Below are positions 7,685-14,825 of a stretch of 20,736 nucleotides of DNA, piece after piece. The stretch comes from CAZBDU01 sp964490725. Its GTDB lineage: Bacteria; Spirochaetota; Spirochaetia; SZUA-6; DRHE01. Location: assembly GCA_964490725.1 (NCBI GenBank), contig CAZBDU010000099.1, forward strand, positions 1 to 20,736, in the 5' to 3' direction. Position 1 is the stretch's first letter; each line of letters starts with the position of its first letter. The notes beneath the pieces are model-generated. The model saw only the letters and a program-made list of their open reading frames with translations. It was not told the origin of the DNA and did not search any database. A program made the position numbers and the translations under genes.

Positions 7685-7720
7685 GCGCCTGGGCATAAAG
7701 AACTCATAAAGACCAGGCGC
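7685..7720. promoter_or_regulatory. Putative KdpE operator: tandem CATAAA repeat inside an 8-bp inverted repeat
   Basis: GCGCCTGG (7685-7692) and CCAGGCGC (7713-7720) are perfect inverted arms. Between them CATAAA occurs twice (7694-7699, 7705-7710) separated by five bases, which on the minus strand reads TTTATG-N5-TTTATG. As I recall it, the E. coli KdpE site is TTTATA-N5-TTTACA, also 17 bp. The site lies 17 bases before the predicted -35 of trkH. The functional assignment is inferred from the adjacent kdpDE genes. Confidence 0.5.
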
Positions 7721-7727
7721 TTGTTTG

Positions 7728-7757
7728 TTGACGACGCCGTTTGCTGAAATCTACGAT
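7728..7757 (+). promoter_or_regulatory. Putative trkH promoter giving a leaderless transcript
   Basis: TTGACG (7728-7733), an 18-base spacer and TACGAT (7752-7757). Only six bases (7758-7763) separate the -10 hexamer from the trkH ATG, so transcription would start at or next to the A of the start codon. No Shine-Dalgarno sequence precedes this ATG, which agrees with a leaderless message. Confidence 0.4.
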
Positions 7758-7763
7758 TCCCGC

Positions 7764-9212
7764 ATGTTCTCGAACGCCCTTGTTCGGGGGATCGGCGCTG
7801 TCCTGGTGCTGCTCGCGATCTTTCTCGCAGCCCCCATTGTGGTGGCGATCTTTGAAGGCGAATCTGTGAGCCCGTTTCTGCTCCCTCTCCTCGGCTCTGG
7901 TACCTTCTCTGCGTTGATTTTCTTGCTGGTACCTCGATCGAGAAAGGATATCTCGCACCGCGAAGGCTTTGCGCTCGTGACCTTGTCATGGGTTCTTGCG
8001 TGCCTGATCGGGTCGGCTCCGTTTGTGCTGTTCAGAGTGGTTCCCACCTTTGCCGACGCGCTCTTTGAATCAACGAGTGGATTCACCACCACAGGATCGT
8101 CGGTCTTCTCGGACGTGGAGGTTCTTCCCAAGTCGCTCCTTTTCTGGCGCGCAATCACTCACTGGCTGGGAGGGATGGGGATCATTGTTCTGGCCGTGGC
8201 AGTATTGCCCATGTTGGGAATCGGTGGTTACCGGTTGATGCAAGCAGAGGCGCCAGGTCCCCACGTGGAACGCCTTACGCCTCGAATCGTGCACACGGCT
8301 CGTGCTTTCTGGTTCATCTACGTGGCATTCACCGCGGTGGAGACGATTCTACTGGTTGCAGGCGGTCTGTCTGTGTTCGATGCGTTTGCCCATTCTTTTG
8401 CGACGCTGGCGACCGGTGGGTTTTCCACACGCAACGCAAGTATAGCTTCCTTTGGAAGCGCCTACGTGGAATGGGTCGTGACGGCATTCATGGTTCTTTC
8501 CGGAATCAACTTTGCGCTGTATTACAGAATCTTGATTCGCGATTTTGGCAGAATCCTCAGAGACAGCGAGCTTAGGGCGTATGGGTTTCTCTTCGCCGTT
8601 TCCGTGATGGTCGTGACGGCGAGCCTCCTGCGTGCGGGAGCATTCGATGCGATCGCCAAGGCCGCAAGGCTTGGCGCGTTCCAGGTGGCTACCCTCATGA
8701 CCTCCACCGGATTCAGCACCGCCGACTACACGGCCTGGCCGGCCCTCTGTCAGGCGATTCTGCTGATGATGCTCTTTGTTGGCGGATGCGTAGGCTCCAC
8801 CAGTGGCGGAATAAAGATGCTCCACGTGGTGGTCCTGGCCAAAGCCATCGCGGAACAATTTCGCAGGCTTCTCAACCCCAGAGCGGTGTCTTCCATCAGG
8901 ATCAACCGAAGGCCGATCGAGGGTCGAACGATTGGCGCGGTCACGGGTTTCGTATTCCTCTACCTTGCTCTGGTCATCCTTTCGATGCTGGTGGTGGCAA
9001 GCAGCGGGACAGATATTCTCACCAGCCTGACGGCAAGTCTGGCCGTAATCGGCAATATCGGTCCCGGTTTTGGTCTTGTCGGGCCGGCTGGCAATTTCGG
9101 CTTTTTTCCTTCCTTCGTGAAAGTATGGCTCAGTGTGGTCATGATTCTTGGCAGGCTGGAGATCTACACCGTGCTCGTGCTGTTCTCGCCTGGTTTCATC
9201 GAAGGTCGATGA
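7764..9212 (+). CDS. trkH: TrkH/TrkG-family potassium uptake channel subunit
   Basis: This 482-aa polytopic inner-membrane protein is the usual length for TrkH. The four selectivity-filter half-turns of the TrkH/KtrB/HKT superfamily are visible: TSGFTTTG (104-111), ATGGFST (216-222), TSTGFST (313-319) and GNIGPGFG (430-437). The conserved GGCVGSTSGGIKMLH loop (340-354) and a C-terminal FSPGF are also present. TrkH forms the K+ pathway and is gated by the cytoplasmic NAD/ATP-binding TrkA. The frame is open from TTG 7725, but ATG 7764 is preferred because the family's hydrophobic N-terminus begins there and a promoter ends six bases upstream. It is divergent from kdpDE, with a KdpE-like box between them, so KdpE control is inferred. 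No trkA follows; the DNA changes character a few bases after the stop, which may hide one. Confidence 0.95.
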   Translation: MFSNALVRGIGAVLVLLAIFLAAPIVVAIFEGESVSPFLLPLLGSGTFSALIFLLVPRSRKDISHREGFALVTLSWVLACLIGSAPFVLFRVVPTFADALFESTSGFTTTGSSVFSDVEVLPKSLLFWRAITHWLGGMGIIVLAVAVLPMLGIGGYRLMQAEAPGPHVERLTPRIVHTARAFWFIYVAFTAVETILLVAGGLSVFDAFAHSFATLATGGFSTRNASIASFGSAYVEWVVTAFMVLSGINFALYYRILIRDFGRILRDSELRAYGFLFAVSVMVVTASLLRAGAFDAIAKAARLGAFQVATLMTSTGFSTADYTAWPALCQAILLMMLFVGGCVGSTSGGIKMLHVVVLAKAIAEQFRRLLNPRAVSSIRINRRPIEGRTIGAVTGFVFLYLALVILSMLVVASSGTDILTSLTASLAVIGNIGPGFGLVGPAGNFGFFPSFVKVWLSVVMILGRLEIYTVLVLFSPGFIEGR

Positions 9213-9252
9213 ATAAGCGGGGTGTTCTGCAGGACACGGCCCGAGCCAATCC

Positions 9253-11091
9253 CTACAGCTTCTGCAGCAGGCTCTCTATCTCCGCCTTCTTCTCGTAGCC
9301 GGGGTTCCTGGCCAGCAGGGTCTCCAGGAAGGAGCGCGCAGTGTCCTTGTCCCCCTGCTTGATGAGCAGCAACGCCAGCTGGTAGTAGGCGTCCCAGTAG
9401 TTGGGGGCGATCTTCACCAGCTCCGTGAAGGTCTGCTGCGCCTCCGCGTTCTGGCCCAGCTCCAGGTAGGCCAGCCCCAGGTTGTATCGGGTCGTGGTGG
9501 CGTCGATGCGCACGCCGATGGCCTTCTTGTAGTGGCGGACCGCATCCGGGTACAGCCCCTTGTGCAGGTAGACGTTTCCCAGGTTGTTGTTCACCTCGAA
9601 GGAGTCGGGATCGAGCTTTACGGCCCGGGTGAGAAAGGTGAGGGCCTGGTCGTAGAGGCCGTTGTCGTCGTAGATGCGTCCGAGGTTCACCAGGGGCGGC
9701 ACGTAGCGGCCGTCCAGCTCCGCGGCGTGGCGGTAGGCCTGGATTGCCTCGTCGTTGTTCCCCAGCTCCTCGTAGGCCTGACCCAGGGTGTAGCTGTAGG
9801 GGGCCGAGTCGGGACGGATCTCCACGGCCCGCTGGGCGTAGCGCAGCGCCTCCTGGTGCTTGCCCAGGGCCAGCTCGACCAGCGCCAGGTTGAAGCTGGC
9901 GTCCGGGTTGCCGGGCTCCAGCTTCAGCGCCTTCTCCAGAAAGCCCTCCGCGTTCTTGTATTCGCCCCTGGCCGACAGGGCGGTGCCCAGGCCGCGGAGG
10001 AAGATCGGGGTATCCGGGGAGAAGCTGACCGCCTTGCGGAACGCCTCCACGGCCCGGGAGCCTTCCCCCTTGTCCTGGTACAGGATGCCCAGCATGTAGT
10101 AGGCCTCGGAGTAGTCCGGTTTGACCGCCACGGCCTGCTGGAAGGCGCCAATGGCCCCGTTCCTGTCGCCCAGTCTCTGCAGGGCCTGCCCCTTGCGGAA
10201 GTGAGCGGGCGGGAAGTCGCTCTTCAGATGGATGCTGCTGTTGAAGGACTGCAGGGCGTTCGAATACTGCCGCGCGTAGTACTGGGCGCGGCCCAGCGAG
10301 TACAGGACGTAGTAGTCGTCCGGATTCAGCCGCGCCGCCTCCTTGTACTCCCGCACCGCGCTGTCGTAGTTCTTGGTCTTGTCGTAGATCTGCCCCAGCG
10401 TGTAGTGCGGGACCCAGAGGGTAGGGTCCTTCTGGATTGCCTTGTTCGACGCCTCCACGGCCAGCTTGAGCTTGCTCTGGCTGCCGGAGTCCTCCTCGAA
10501 GTGGGATTTCCCGATGTAGGCCCACGCCTGGGCCGAATCGGGGTCCAGCTCCAGGGCCTGATCGAACATCTGGCGGGCGCCGCCGAAGTCGCGGTTGTCC
10601 AGCCGCTTCACCCCCTCGGCCACCAGCCTGTTCGCCTGCTGCAGCCGCTCCCTCTCCCTGGCGTTGGCGTCCTGGGGAATCTCCTTCTGGGGCGGCGGCT
10701 GGGTCTGGCCCCCAGCGGCCGGGCGCTGCTCCAGGGAAGAGCCCAGCTCCTGGAGCCCCTTCTGCAGCTGCTCCTGTTGCTGGCGCAGCGCCTGCTGCTC
10801 CTGCTCCCTGGCCTGCCCTTCGGCGGCCTTCTTTCGGCTGATGATCTCGTCCAGAAGAGCCTTTGCGTCCTGGTCGTCGGGGTTGGCCAGCAGCAGGCTG
10901 TCCAGAATCTCCATGGCGCGGTCGTACTCCTCCCGCTCCATGTAGGTCTGGGCCAGCTTGAGGGTGTTGATCCTCTGTTCGGCCTCCTTGGCGGCTTTCC
11001 CGCCGCCCCGTCCCAGGCCGAGCCACAGCCCGCCCCCGATCAGAAGGATGGCGACGATCGCCGCCACGATGATGATGGTCCTTCGTCCCAT
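9253..11091 (-). CDS. Membrane-anchored TPR repeat protein
   Basis: This 612-aa protein has one N-terminal transmembrane helix (about 6-27, preceded by MGRR), a first TPR-like unit (about 44-78), a Glu/Gln/Lys-rich coiled-coil and Pro/Gln linker (about 82-150), then a long superhelix of about twelve consecutive 34-residue TPR units (about 155-610). The units carry recurrent Tyr/Leu-Gly-Ala-type positions and ending prolines such as ELDPDS, RLNPDD, KLEPGN and KLDPDS. The positive N-terminus followed by one helix suggests an anchored protein, with the repeats probably outside the cytoplasm. TPR arrays bind partner proteins; no catalytic domain is seen. It follows the smaller TPR gene by three bases and is probably co-transcribed with it. 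Partners are unknown; the surrounding PBP, M23 and TPR genes suggest an envelope scaffold. Confidence 0.9.
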   Translation of the reverse strand: MGRRTIIIVAAIVAILLIGGGLWLGLGRGGGKAAKEAEQRINTLKLAQTYMEREEYDRAMEILDSLLLANPDDQDAKALLDEIISRKKAAEGQAREQEQQALRQQQEQLQKGLQELGSSLEQRPAAGGQTQPPPQKEIPQDANARERERLQQANRLVAEGVKRLDNRDFGGARQMFDQALELDPDSAQAWAYIGKSHFEEDSGSQSKLKLAVEASNKAIQKDPTLWVPHYTLGQIYDKTKNYDSAVREYKEAARLNPDDYYVLYSLGRAQYYARQYSNALQSFNSSIHLKSDFPPAHFRKGQALQRLGDRNGAIGAFQQAVAVKPDYSEAYYMLGILYQDKGEGSRAVEAFRKAVSFSPDTPIFLRGLGTALSARGEYKNAEGFLEKALKLEPGNPDASFNLALVELALGKHQEALRYAQRAVEIRPDSAPYSYTLGQAYEELGNNDEAIQAYRHAAELDGRYVPPLVNLGRIYDDNGLYDQALTFLTRAVKLDPDSFEVNNNLGNVYLHKGLYPDAVRHYKKAIGVRIDATTTRYNLGLAYLELGQNAEAQQTFTELVKIAPNYWDAYYQLALLLIKQGDKDTARSFLETLLARNPGYEKKAEIESLLQKL

Positions 11092-11094
11092 GAG

Positions 11095-11754
11095 TCAATC
11101 CTGAATGTCGATGTCTTCGTAGTCCTCGTGGATGCTCTCGCGCCCTGCCGAAAGATTGCGGGTGTCCTCCGAGGCGTTCTTCAGCGAGTCGAGCACCTCG
11201 TTCAGGAGCTGCTTCTGCCTGGCGGCCTCTTCCGTGCGCTGGCGTTCCTGCTCGGCCAGGGTCTTGCCCAGCAGCGCCAGCAGGCGTTCGATCTGCGGGC
11301 GTTGCGGCGAGTCTGGATCCAGGGTGAGGTAGTCGCGGTAGTCCTGCGCGGCCGGCTGGAGCTCGTCCCGTTTCATCTGGGCGTTGGCGCGGTTCAGGTA
11401 GGCGTCCGCCAGGCGGGGGTTGGCCTCCAGGGCCCGGGTGTACATCTCCGAGGCCAGGGTGTACTCCTCCTGACGGAAGAGGTTGTTCCCGATGTTGTAG
11501 TAGAGCAGGTCCTTGTGCTCCTTGGCCACGTTCAGGCCGCGCTTCATGACCTGGATGGATTTCTGCGGATCGTTCAACTGCTCGTAGACGATGCCCAGGT
11601 AGAGGTAGATGCGCTCGTCCTGGGGCTCCTCCAACAGCGCCTTTTCCAGGAACCCCCGCGCTTCCTGCGGCTTGTTGGCCAGGAACAGCTCCTCGCCCTG
11701 CTGGAGCGCGGACAGGTTGAGCAGAAGAGCAGCCAGAAGTGCCGTGGTCAGCAT
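11095..11754 (-). CDS. Small secreted or anchored TPR protein
   Basis: This 219-aa protein starts with a hydrophobic segment (MLTTALLAALLLNLSA) that could be a short signal peptide or anchor. It then has about four TPR units (about 18-150: EELFLANKPQEARGFLEKAL, IYLYLGIVYEQLND, LLYYNIGNNLFRQEEY, ADAYLNRANAQMKRDE) and ends in a charged, probably coiled-coil tail (about 165-200) with an acidic end (EDYEDIDIQD). ATG 11752-11754 is preceded by GGGAG at good spacing. Its stop is three bases before the ATG of the large TPR gene, so the two form a coupled pair transcribed leftward, away from the TPR/Mrr gene across an 82-bp divergent gap. Function is unknown beyond protein-protein scaffolding. Confidence 0.87.
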   Translation of the reverse strand: MLTTALLAALLLNLSALQQGEELFLANKPQEARGFLEKALLEEPQDERIYLYLGIVYEQLNDPQKSIQVMKRGLNVAKEHKDLLYYNIGNNLFRQEEYTLASEMYTRALEANPRLADAYLNRANAQMKRDELQPAAQDYRDYLTLDPDSPQRPQIERLLALLGKTLAEQERQRTEEAARQKQLLNEVLDSLKNASEDTRNLSAGRESIHEDYEDIDIQD

Positions 11755-11785
11755 GATCTCCCAGCAACGAATATATCGCCGGCGT

Positions 11786-11814
11786 TTGACACTTCCATGG
11801 AAATCAGATTAATC
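11786..11814 (+). promoter_or_regulatory. Candidate promoter with an internal TTCCATGGAA palindrome
   Basis: A consensus TTGACA (11786-11791) lies 17 bases before TTAATC (11809-11814), a poor -10, upstream of the TPR/Mrr gene. The spacer holds the 10-bp palindrome TTCCATGGAA (11793-11802), a possible operator. The -10 match is weak, so this is tentative. Confidence 0.25.
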
Positions 11815-11836
11815 TTTTCCCGCCATCGGTGCAACC

Positions 11837-13195
11837 ATGTCCGGATTCGTCGTTCTGATAATAATCGTCGGCGCCGCCCTGGGGGCCTTGACCTTTTTCA
11901 TCGTCCGCAGCTTCGTGGCGCCCCGGCGCATCGAGGCTCTGGCTGAGAGTCTCAAGGGGGGCCGGTACGCTCAGGTGGTCCGTCAGGCCAAGCAGCTGCT
12001 GGCCAGGGACTCCCGCAACGTGGACGCCCACTACCTGCTGGGGCAGGCCTACCTGGCGGAGGAGAAGCCGGAGCTGGCCCTGATGGAGTACAAGATCGTC
12101 AACCAGATCGGCCAGTTCACCGATCTGTGCCCCGAGGTGCCCTTCCGCAGGCAGGCCGCGCGGCTGTACAGGCGGTACAACCAGCACGAGGAGGCTCTCA
12201 AGGAGTACCTGGTGCTTATCAAGCAGGACCCCGTGGCGGCCGAGAACTACTTCCAGGCCGGGGAGCTGTTCGAGGAGCGCCAGATGACGGACAAGGCGCA
12301 GCAGTTCTTCCTCAAGACGATCCAGATCGACAAGGCCCACACGGCGGCGCACGTGAAGCTGGGCATCATCTACACGCGGCAGAAGAAGCCTCTGGAGGCC
12401 AGGGCCGAGCTGGAGGTGGGGCTGAAGCTCGAGCCGGACAATCCCAGGGCCAACTTCTACCTGGGCCGGCTGCTCAAGGAGCTGCACGACTACGGCGGCG
12501 CGCTGCGGGCGCTGGAGAAGGCCCAGCGGGACTCCGAGTTCAAGGTCAAATCCCTGATCGAGGCCGGCACCTGCTACATGAGCATGAACAATCTGGACCG
12601 CGCCATGGCCGTGCTGGAGCGGGCCGTCAAGCTCTCCGAGGACCAGGATTCCACCGAAGGGCTCTACGGCCGCTACTTCCTGTCCCTGTGCTGCGAGAAG
12701 ACCCGGCAGCTGGACCGCGCTCTCCATCACTGGGAGCACATCTACGCGTGCAAGCCCGCCTTTCGGGACGTAGCCCAGAAGCTGAGCCAGTACCAGGAGC
12801 TGCGCAGCGACGACCGCATGAAGGAGTTCATGACCTCCGGCCTGCCTCAGTTCGCCGGGATATGCGAGGCGGTGGTGCGCACCATGAAGCTGGAGGTGCG
12901 CGACACGACGGAAGTGAAGGACGGCTGCGAGATCCTGGCGGTGGAGGCGGAGAAGAACTGGCGCAGCGCGAGGCGAATGCCCAGGCTGGTGCTTCTGCTG
13001 CGGGTGACCGAGCCCGTCGACGAAGGCACCGTGCGTTCGCTGCACGAGCGAATGAAGAAGAACAATGTCTCCCGCGGCGTAATCGCCACCAGCTCCGGAT
13101 TCACCCGCCGGGCCAGGGAGTTCGCGGAGACCCGGCCGGTGGATCTGGTGGACAGGGAGGCTTTGAGCGCTTACCTCAAGCAGGCCGCCTTCTGA
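11837..13195 (+). CDS. Membrane-anchored TPR protein with C-terminal Mrr/restriction-endonuclease-like domain
   Basis: This 452-aa protein has one N-terminal transmembrane helix (about 4-25), roughly seven TPR units (about 35-315: VDAHYLLGQAYLAEEKPELA, AENYFQAGELFEER, AAHVKLGIIYTRQ, ANFYLGRLLKEL), and a C-terminal domain (about 338-448) resembling Mrr_cat. The late Mrr segment is clear: GVIATSSGFTRRAREFA (414-430) followed by VDLVDREALSAYL. In active Mrr enzymes the central strand carries Q-x-K; here the equivalent strand reads VLLLRVTEP (385-393), so the catalytic lysine appears lost. I infer a non-cleaving domain used for binding or as a fold relic. No Shine-Dalgarno is evident before ATG 11837. 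Stop at 13193-13195 is five bases before the metallophosphoesterase gene, with which it probably forms an operon. Confidence 0.85.
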   Translation: MSGFVVLIIIVGAALGALTFFIVRSFVAPRRIEALAESLKGGRYAQVVRQAKQLLARDSRNVDAHYLLGQAYLAEEKPELALMEYKIVNQIGQFTDLCPEVPFRRQAARLYRRYNQHEEALKEYLVLIKQDPVAAENYFQAGELFEERQMTDKAQQFFLKTIQIDKAHTAAHVKLGIIYTRQKKPLEARAELEVGLKLEPDNPRANFYLGRLLKELHDYGGALRALEKAQRDSEFKVKSLIEAGTCYMSMNNLDRAMAVLERAVKLSEDQDSTEGLYGRYFLSLCCEKTRQLDRALHHWEHIYACKPAFRDVAQKLSQYQELRSDDRMKEFMTSGLPQFAGICEAVVRTMKLEVRDTTEVKDGCEILAVEAEKNWRSARRMPRLVLLLRVTEPVDEGTVRSLHERMKKNNVSRGVIATSSGFTRRAREFAETRPVDLVDREALSAYLKQAAF

Positions 13196-13200
13196 AGGTC

Positions 13201-13875
13201 ATGAAGGTCCTCTGCGTGGCCGACCACGTGGATCCTCTGGTCTACAGCCCCGGCGTGAAGGAGAGGTTCCCGGGCGTGGAGCTGGTGCTCAGCGCGGGCG
13301 ATCTTCCGGTCAGCTACTACGAGTTCCTCATGAGCAGCCTCAACAAGCCGCTTCTGTTCGTCTTCGGCAACCACAATCTGCGCTATCTGGACGTATACAA
13401 GGGAAGGCTCGACGGGTTGGTGCGGGCGGCACCCTGGCAGGGGGAGCGCTACGACCGGCTGCCCGGATGCACCTACGTAGGAGTACAGGTCCGCCGCGAA
13501 AAGTCCGTGCTGGTGGCCGGCCTGGGGGGTGCCCGCTGGTACAACGGCGAGGAAAACCAGTTCAGCGAGCTGCAGACGGCGCTGCGCATTGGCCGGCTGC
13601 TGCCGGCGCTGCTCTGGAACCGGCTGCGGTACGGCCGCTACCTGGACATTCTGCTCACCCATTCGCCGCCGTTCGGGATCCATGACGGTCCGGATCCCGC
13701 CCACGTGGGCTTCAAGGTTTTCCTCTGGTTCATGCGCACCTTCAAGCCGCGCTACCTGGTGCACGGCCACGTGCACGTGTACTCCTCGGACGAGGCGCGC
13801 CGCACGCGTTATCATAGAACTATGGTGGTGAACGCCTACAATCACCAGGTGATCGAGCTGGAGGTGGAGGAATGA
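13201..13875 (+). CDS. Calcineurin-like metallophosphoesterase
   Basis: This 224-aa protein has no signal peptide and is probably cytoplasmic. Binuclear metallophosphoesterase motifs appear in order: Asp8 (VADHVDP, motif I), SAGDLP with Asp34 (motif II), FGNHN 55-59 (motif III), THSPPFG with His154 (motif IV) and GHVHVY with His189 and His191 (motif V). Motif I normally reads D-x-H; here it reads D-H-V-D, so the first-site histidine is shifted or replaced. The substrate cannot be predicted from sequence; the family includes phosphodiesterases for nucleotides and phospholipids. ATG 13201 has GAAGGT immediately upstream. Its TGA overlaps the ATG of the next gene (ATGA, 13872-13875), indicating translational coupling with the ParB-like protein. 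Confidence 0.88.
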   Translation: MKVLCVADHVDPLVYSPGVKERFPGVELVLSAGDLPVSYYEFLMSSLNKPLLFVFGNHNLRYLDVYKGRLDGLVRAAPWQGERYDRLPGCTYVGVQVRREKSVLVAGLGGARWYNGEENQFSELQTALRIGRLLPALLWNRLRYGRYLDILLTHSPPFGIHDGPDPAHVGFKVFLWFMRTFKPRYLVHGHVHVYSSDEARRTRYHRTMVVNAYNHQVIELEVEE

Positions 13876-14825
13876 GCGAGGGCTACGCCGGCGCCCGGGC
13901 CCGTGAGGACTTCTCGCGTGCCCGGGTACGTGCGGCCGTGAGCAGGCTGGCGGCCTTCCTGCGCCGCGAGGGGGACCGGATGCTTTCCCTTGGCGAGGTC
14001 AAGGCCCTGCTCAAGCCGGACAGCGAGACCTACGGCGGTCTGCAGACGGTGCCGATCGCACGCATCGTGGGCAGCGAGGGCCGCTATCACGACTTCAACC
14101 GCGCCTTCCTGCCGCGGCACGGCCACCTGCGCAGCCGCTGGGTGCGGGTGGACATGGCGCACCACCAGTCGGTGGAGCTGCCGCCGGTGGCGCTGTACGA
14201 GATCGGCGGGGTCTACTTCGTGCGGGACGGGAACCACCGCGTGTCGGTGGCCCGGATGCAGGGAGTCGAGTTCGTGGACGCCGAGGTGATCCGCCTGGGG
14301 ACCCGGGTGGAGCTCGATCCCGGCCTGAGCGCGGAAGAGCTCAGGGTGAAGGTGATCGAGCTGGAGAAGGAGGAGTTCCTTCGCCGAACCGGGCTGAACC
14401 GCCTGCGGCCGGGGGCACGGCTGGAGTTCACCGCCACGGGACGCTACGACGAGCTGATCCGTCACGTCCACGGGCACAAGTACTATCTCAACCAGGGCCA
14501 GAGGGAGGAGATACCCTTCGAGCAGGCGCTGCTGTCCTGGTACGACAACGTCTTCAGCCCCGTGGCGGGGGTGATTCGGGAGGAGAACCTCCTCACCTAT
14601 TTCCCCGGCCGAACCGCTGGCGACCTGTACGTCTGGCTGGTGCGGCATTGGGACGTGATGAAGAGGAAGTACGGCCAGTCCTTCCCGCTCCGGGAGGCGG
14701 CGCTGGACTTCAGGGACCGCTACGGGCGGACGCTGTCGCGGCTGCTGCGGGGCCTGGCGGAGAGGCTGTCGAGCGGATTCCGCCGGGGGAAGGGGCCCCG
14801 GGGCGGCCGCAGGGGAGGGGCCTAG
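13872..14825 (+). CDS. ParB/sulfiredoxin-fold protein of unknown function
   Basis: This 317-aa protein has a ParB-N/Srx-like core: VPIARIVGSE (60-69), a connecting region, then PPVALYEIGGVYFVRDGNHRV (starting about 104) with the nucleotide-binding-like DGNHR motif (119-123) and SVARMQGVEFVDAEVI. A mostly helical remainder follows (about 150-300), ending in a basic Gly/Arg tail. ParB-fold proteins bind or hydrolyse nucleotides, often CTP; no helix-turn-helix like that of chromosomal ParB is obvious. The start is the ATG overlapping the metallophosphoesterase stop. Its TAG (14823-14825) shares CTAG with the stop of the convergent, also ParB-like gene. The role is unknown; coupling to the phosphoesterase and the TPR/Mrr protein suggests a nucleotide- or nucleic-acid-linked function. 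Confidence 0.8.
   Translation: MSEGYAGARAREDFSRARVRAAVSRLAAFLRREGDRMLSLGEVKALLKPDSETYGGLQTVPIARIVGSEGRYHDFNRAFLPRHGHLRSRWVRVDMAHHQSVELPPVALYEIGGVYFVRDGNHRVSVARMQGVEFVDAEVIRLGTRVELDPGLSAEELRVKVIELEKEEFLRRTGLNRLRPGARLEFTATGRYDELIRHVHGHKYYLNQGQREEIPFEQALLSWYDNVFSPVAGVIREENLLTYFPGRTAGDLYVWLVRHWDVMKRKYGQSFPLREAALDFRDRYGRTLSRLLRGLAERLSSGFRRGKGPRGGRRGGA

Noticed and set aside
7669..7700. A perfect TTGACA on the plus strand upstream of the KdpE-like box, considered as the trkH promoter.
   Set aside because: No good -10 lies 16-18 bases downstream; the TTGACG/TACGAT pair nearer trkH fits better.
9532..11946. Long open frames on both strands overlapping the two TPR genes, including one continuing across the gap between TPR genes.
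   Set aside because: Their residues are repetitive by-products of GC-rich TPR codons; the TPR reading frames have family repeats, membrane segments and ribosome-binding sites.
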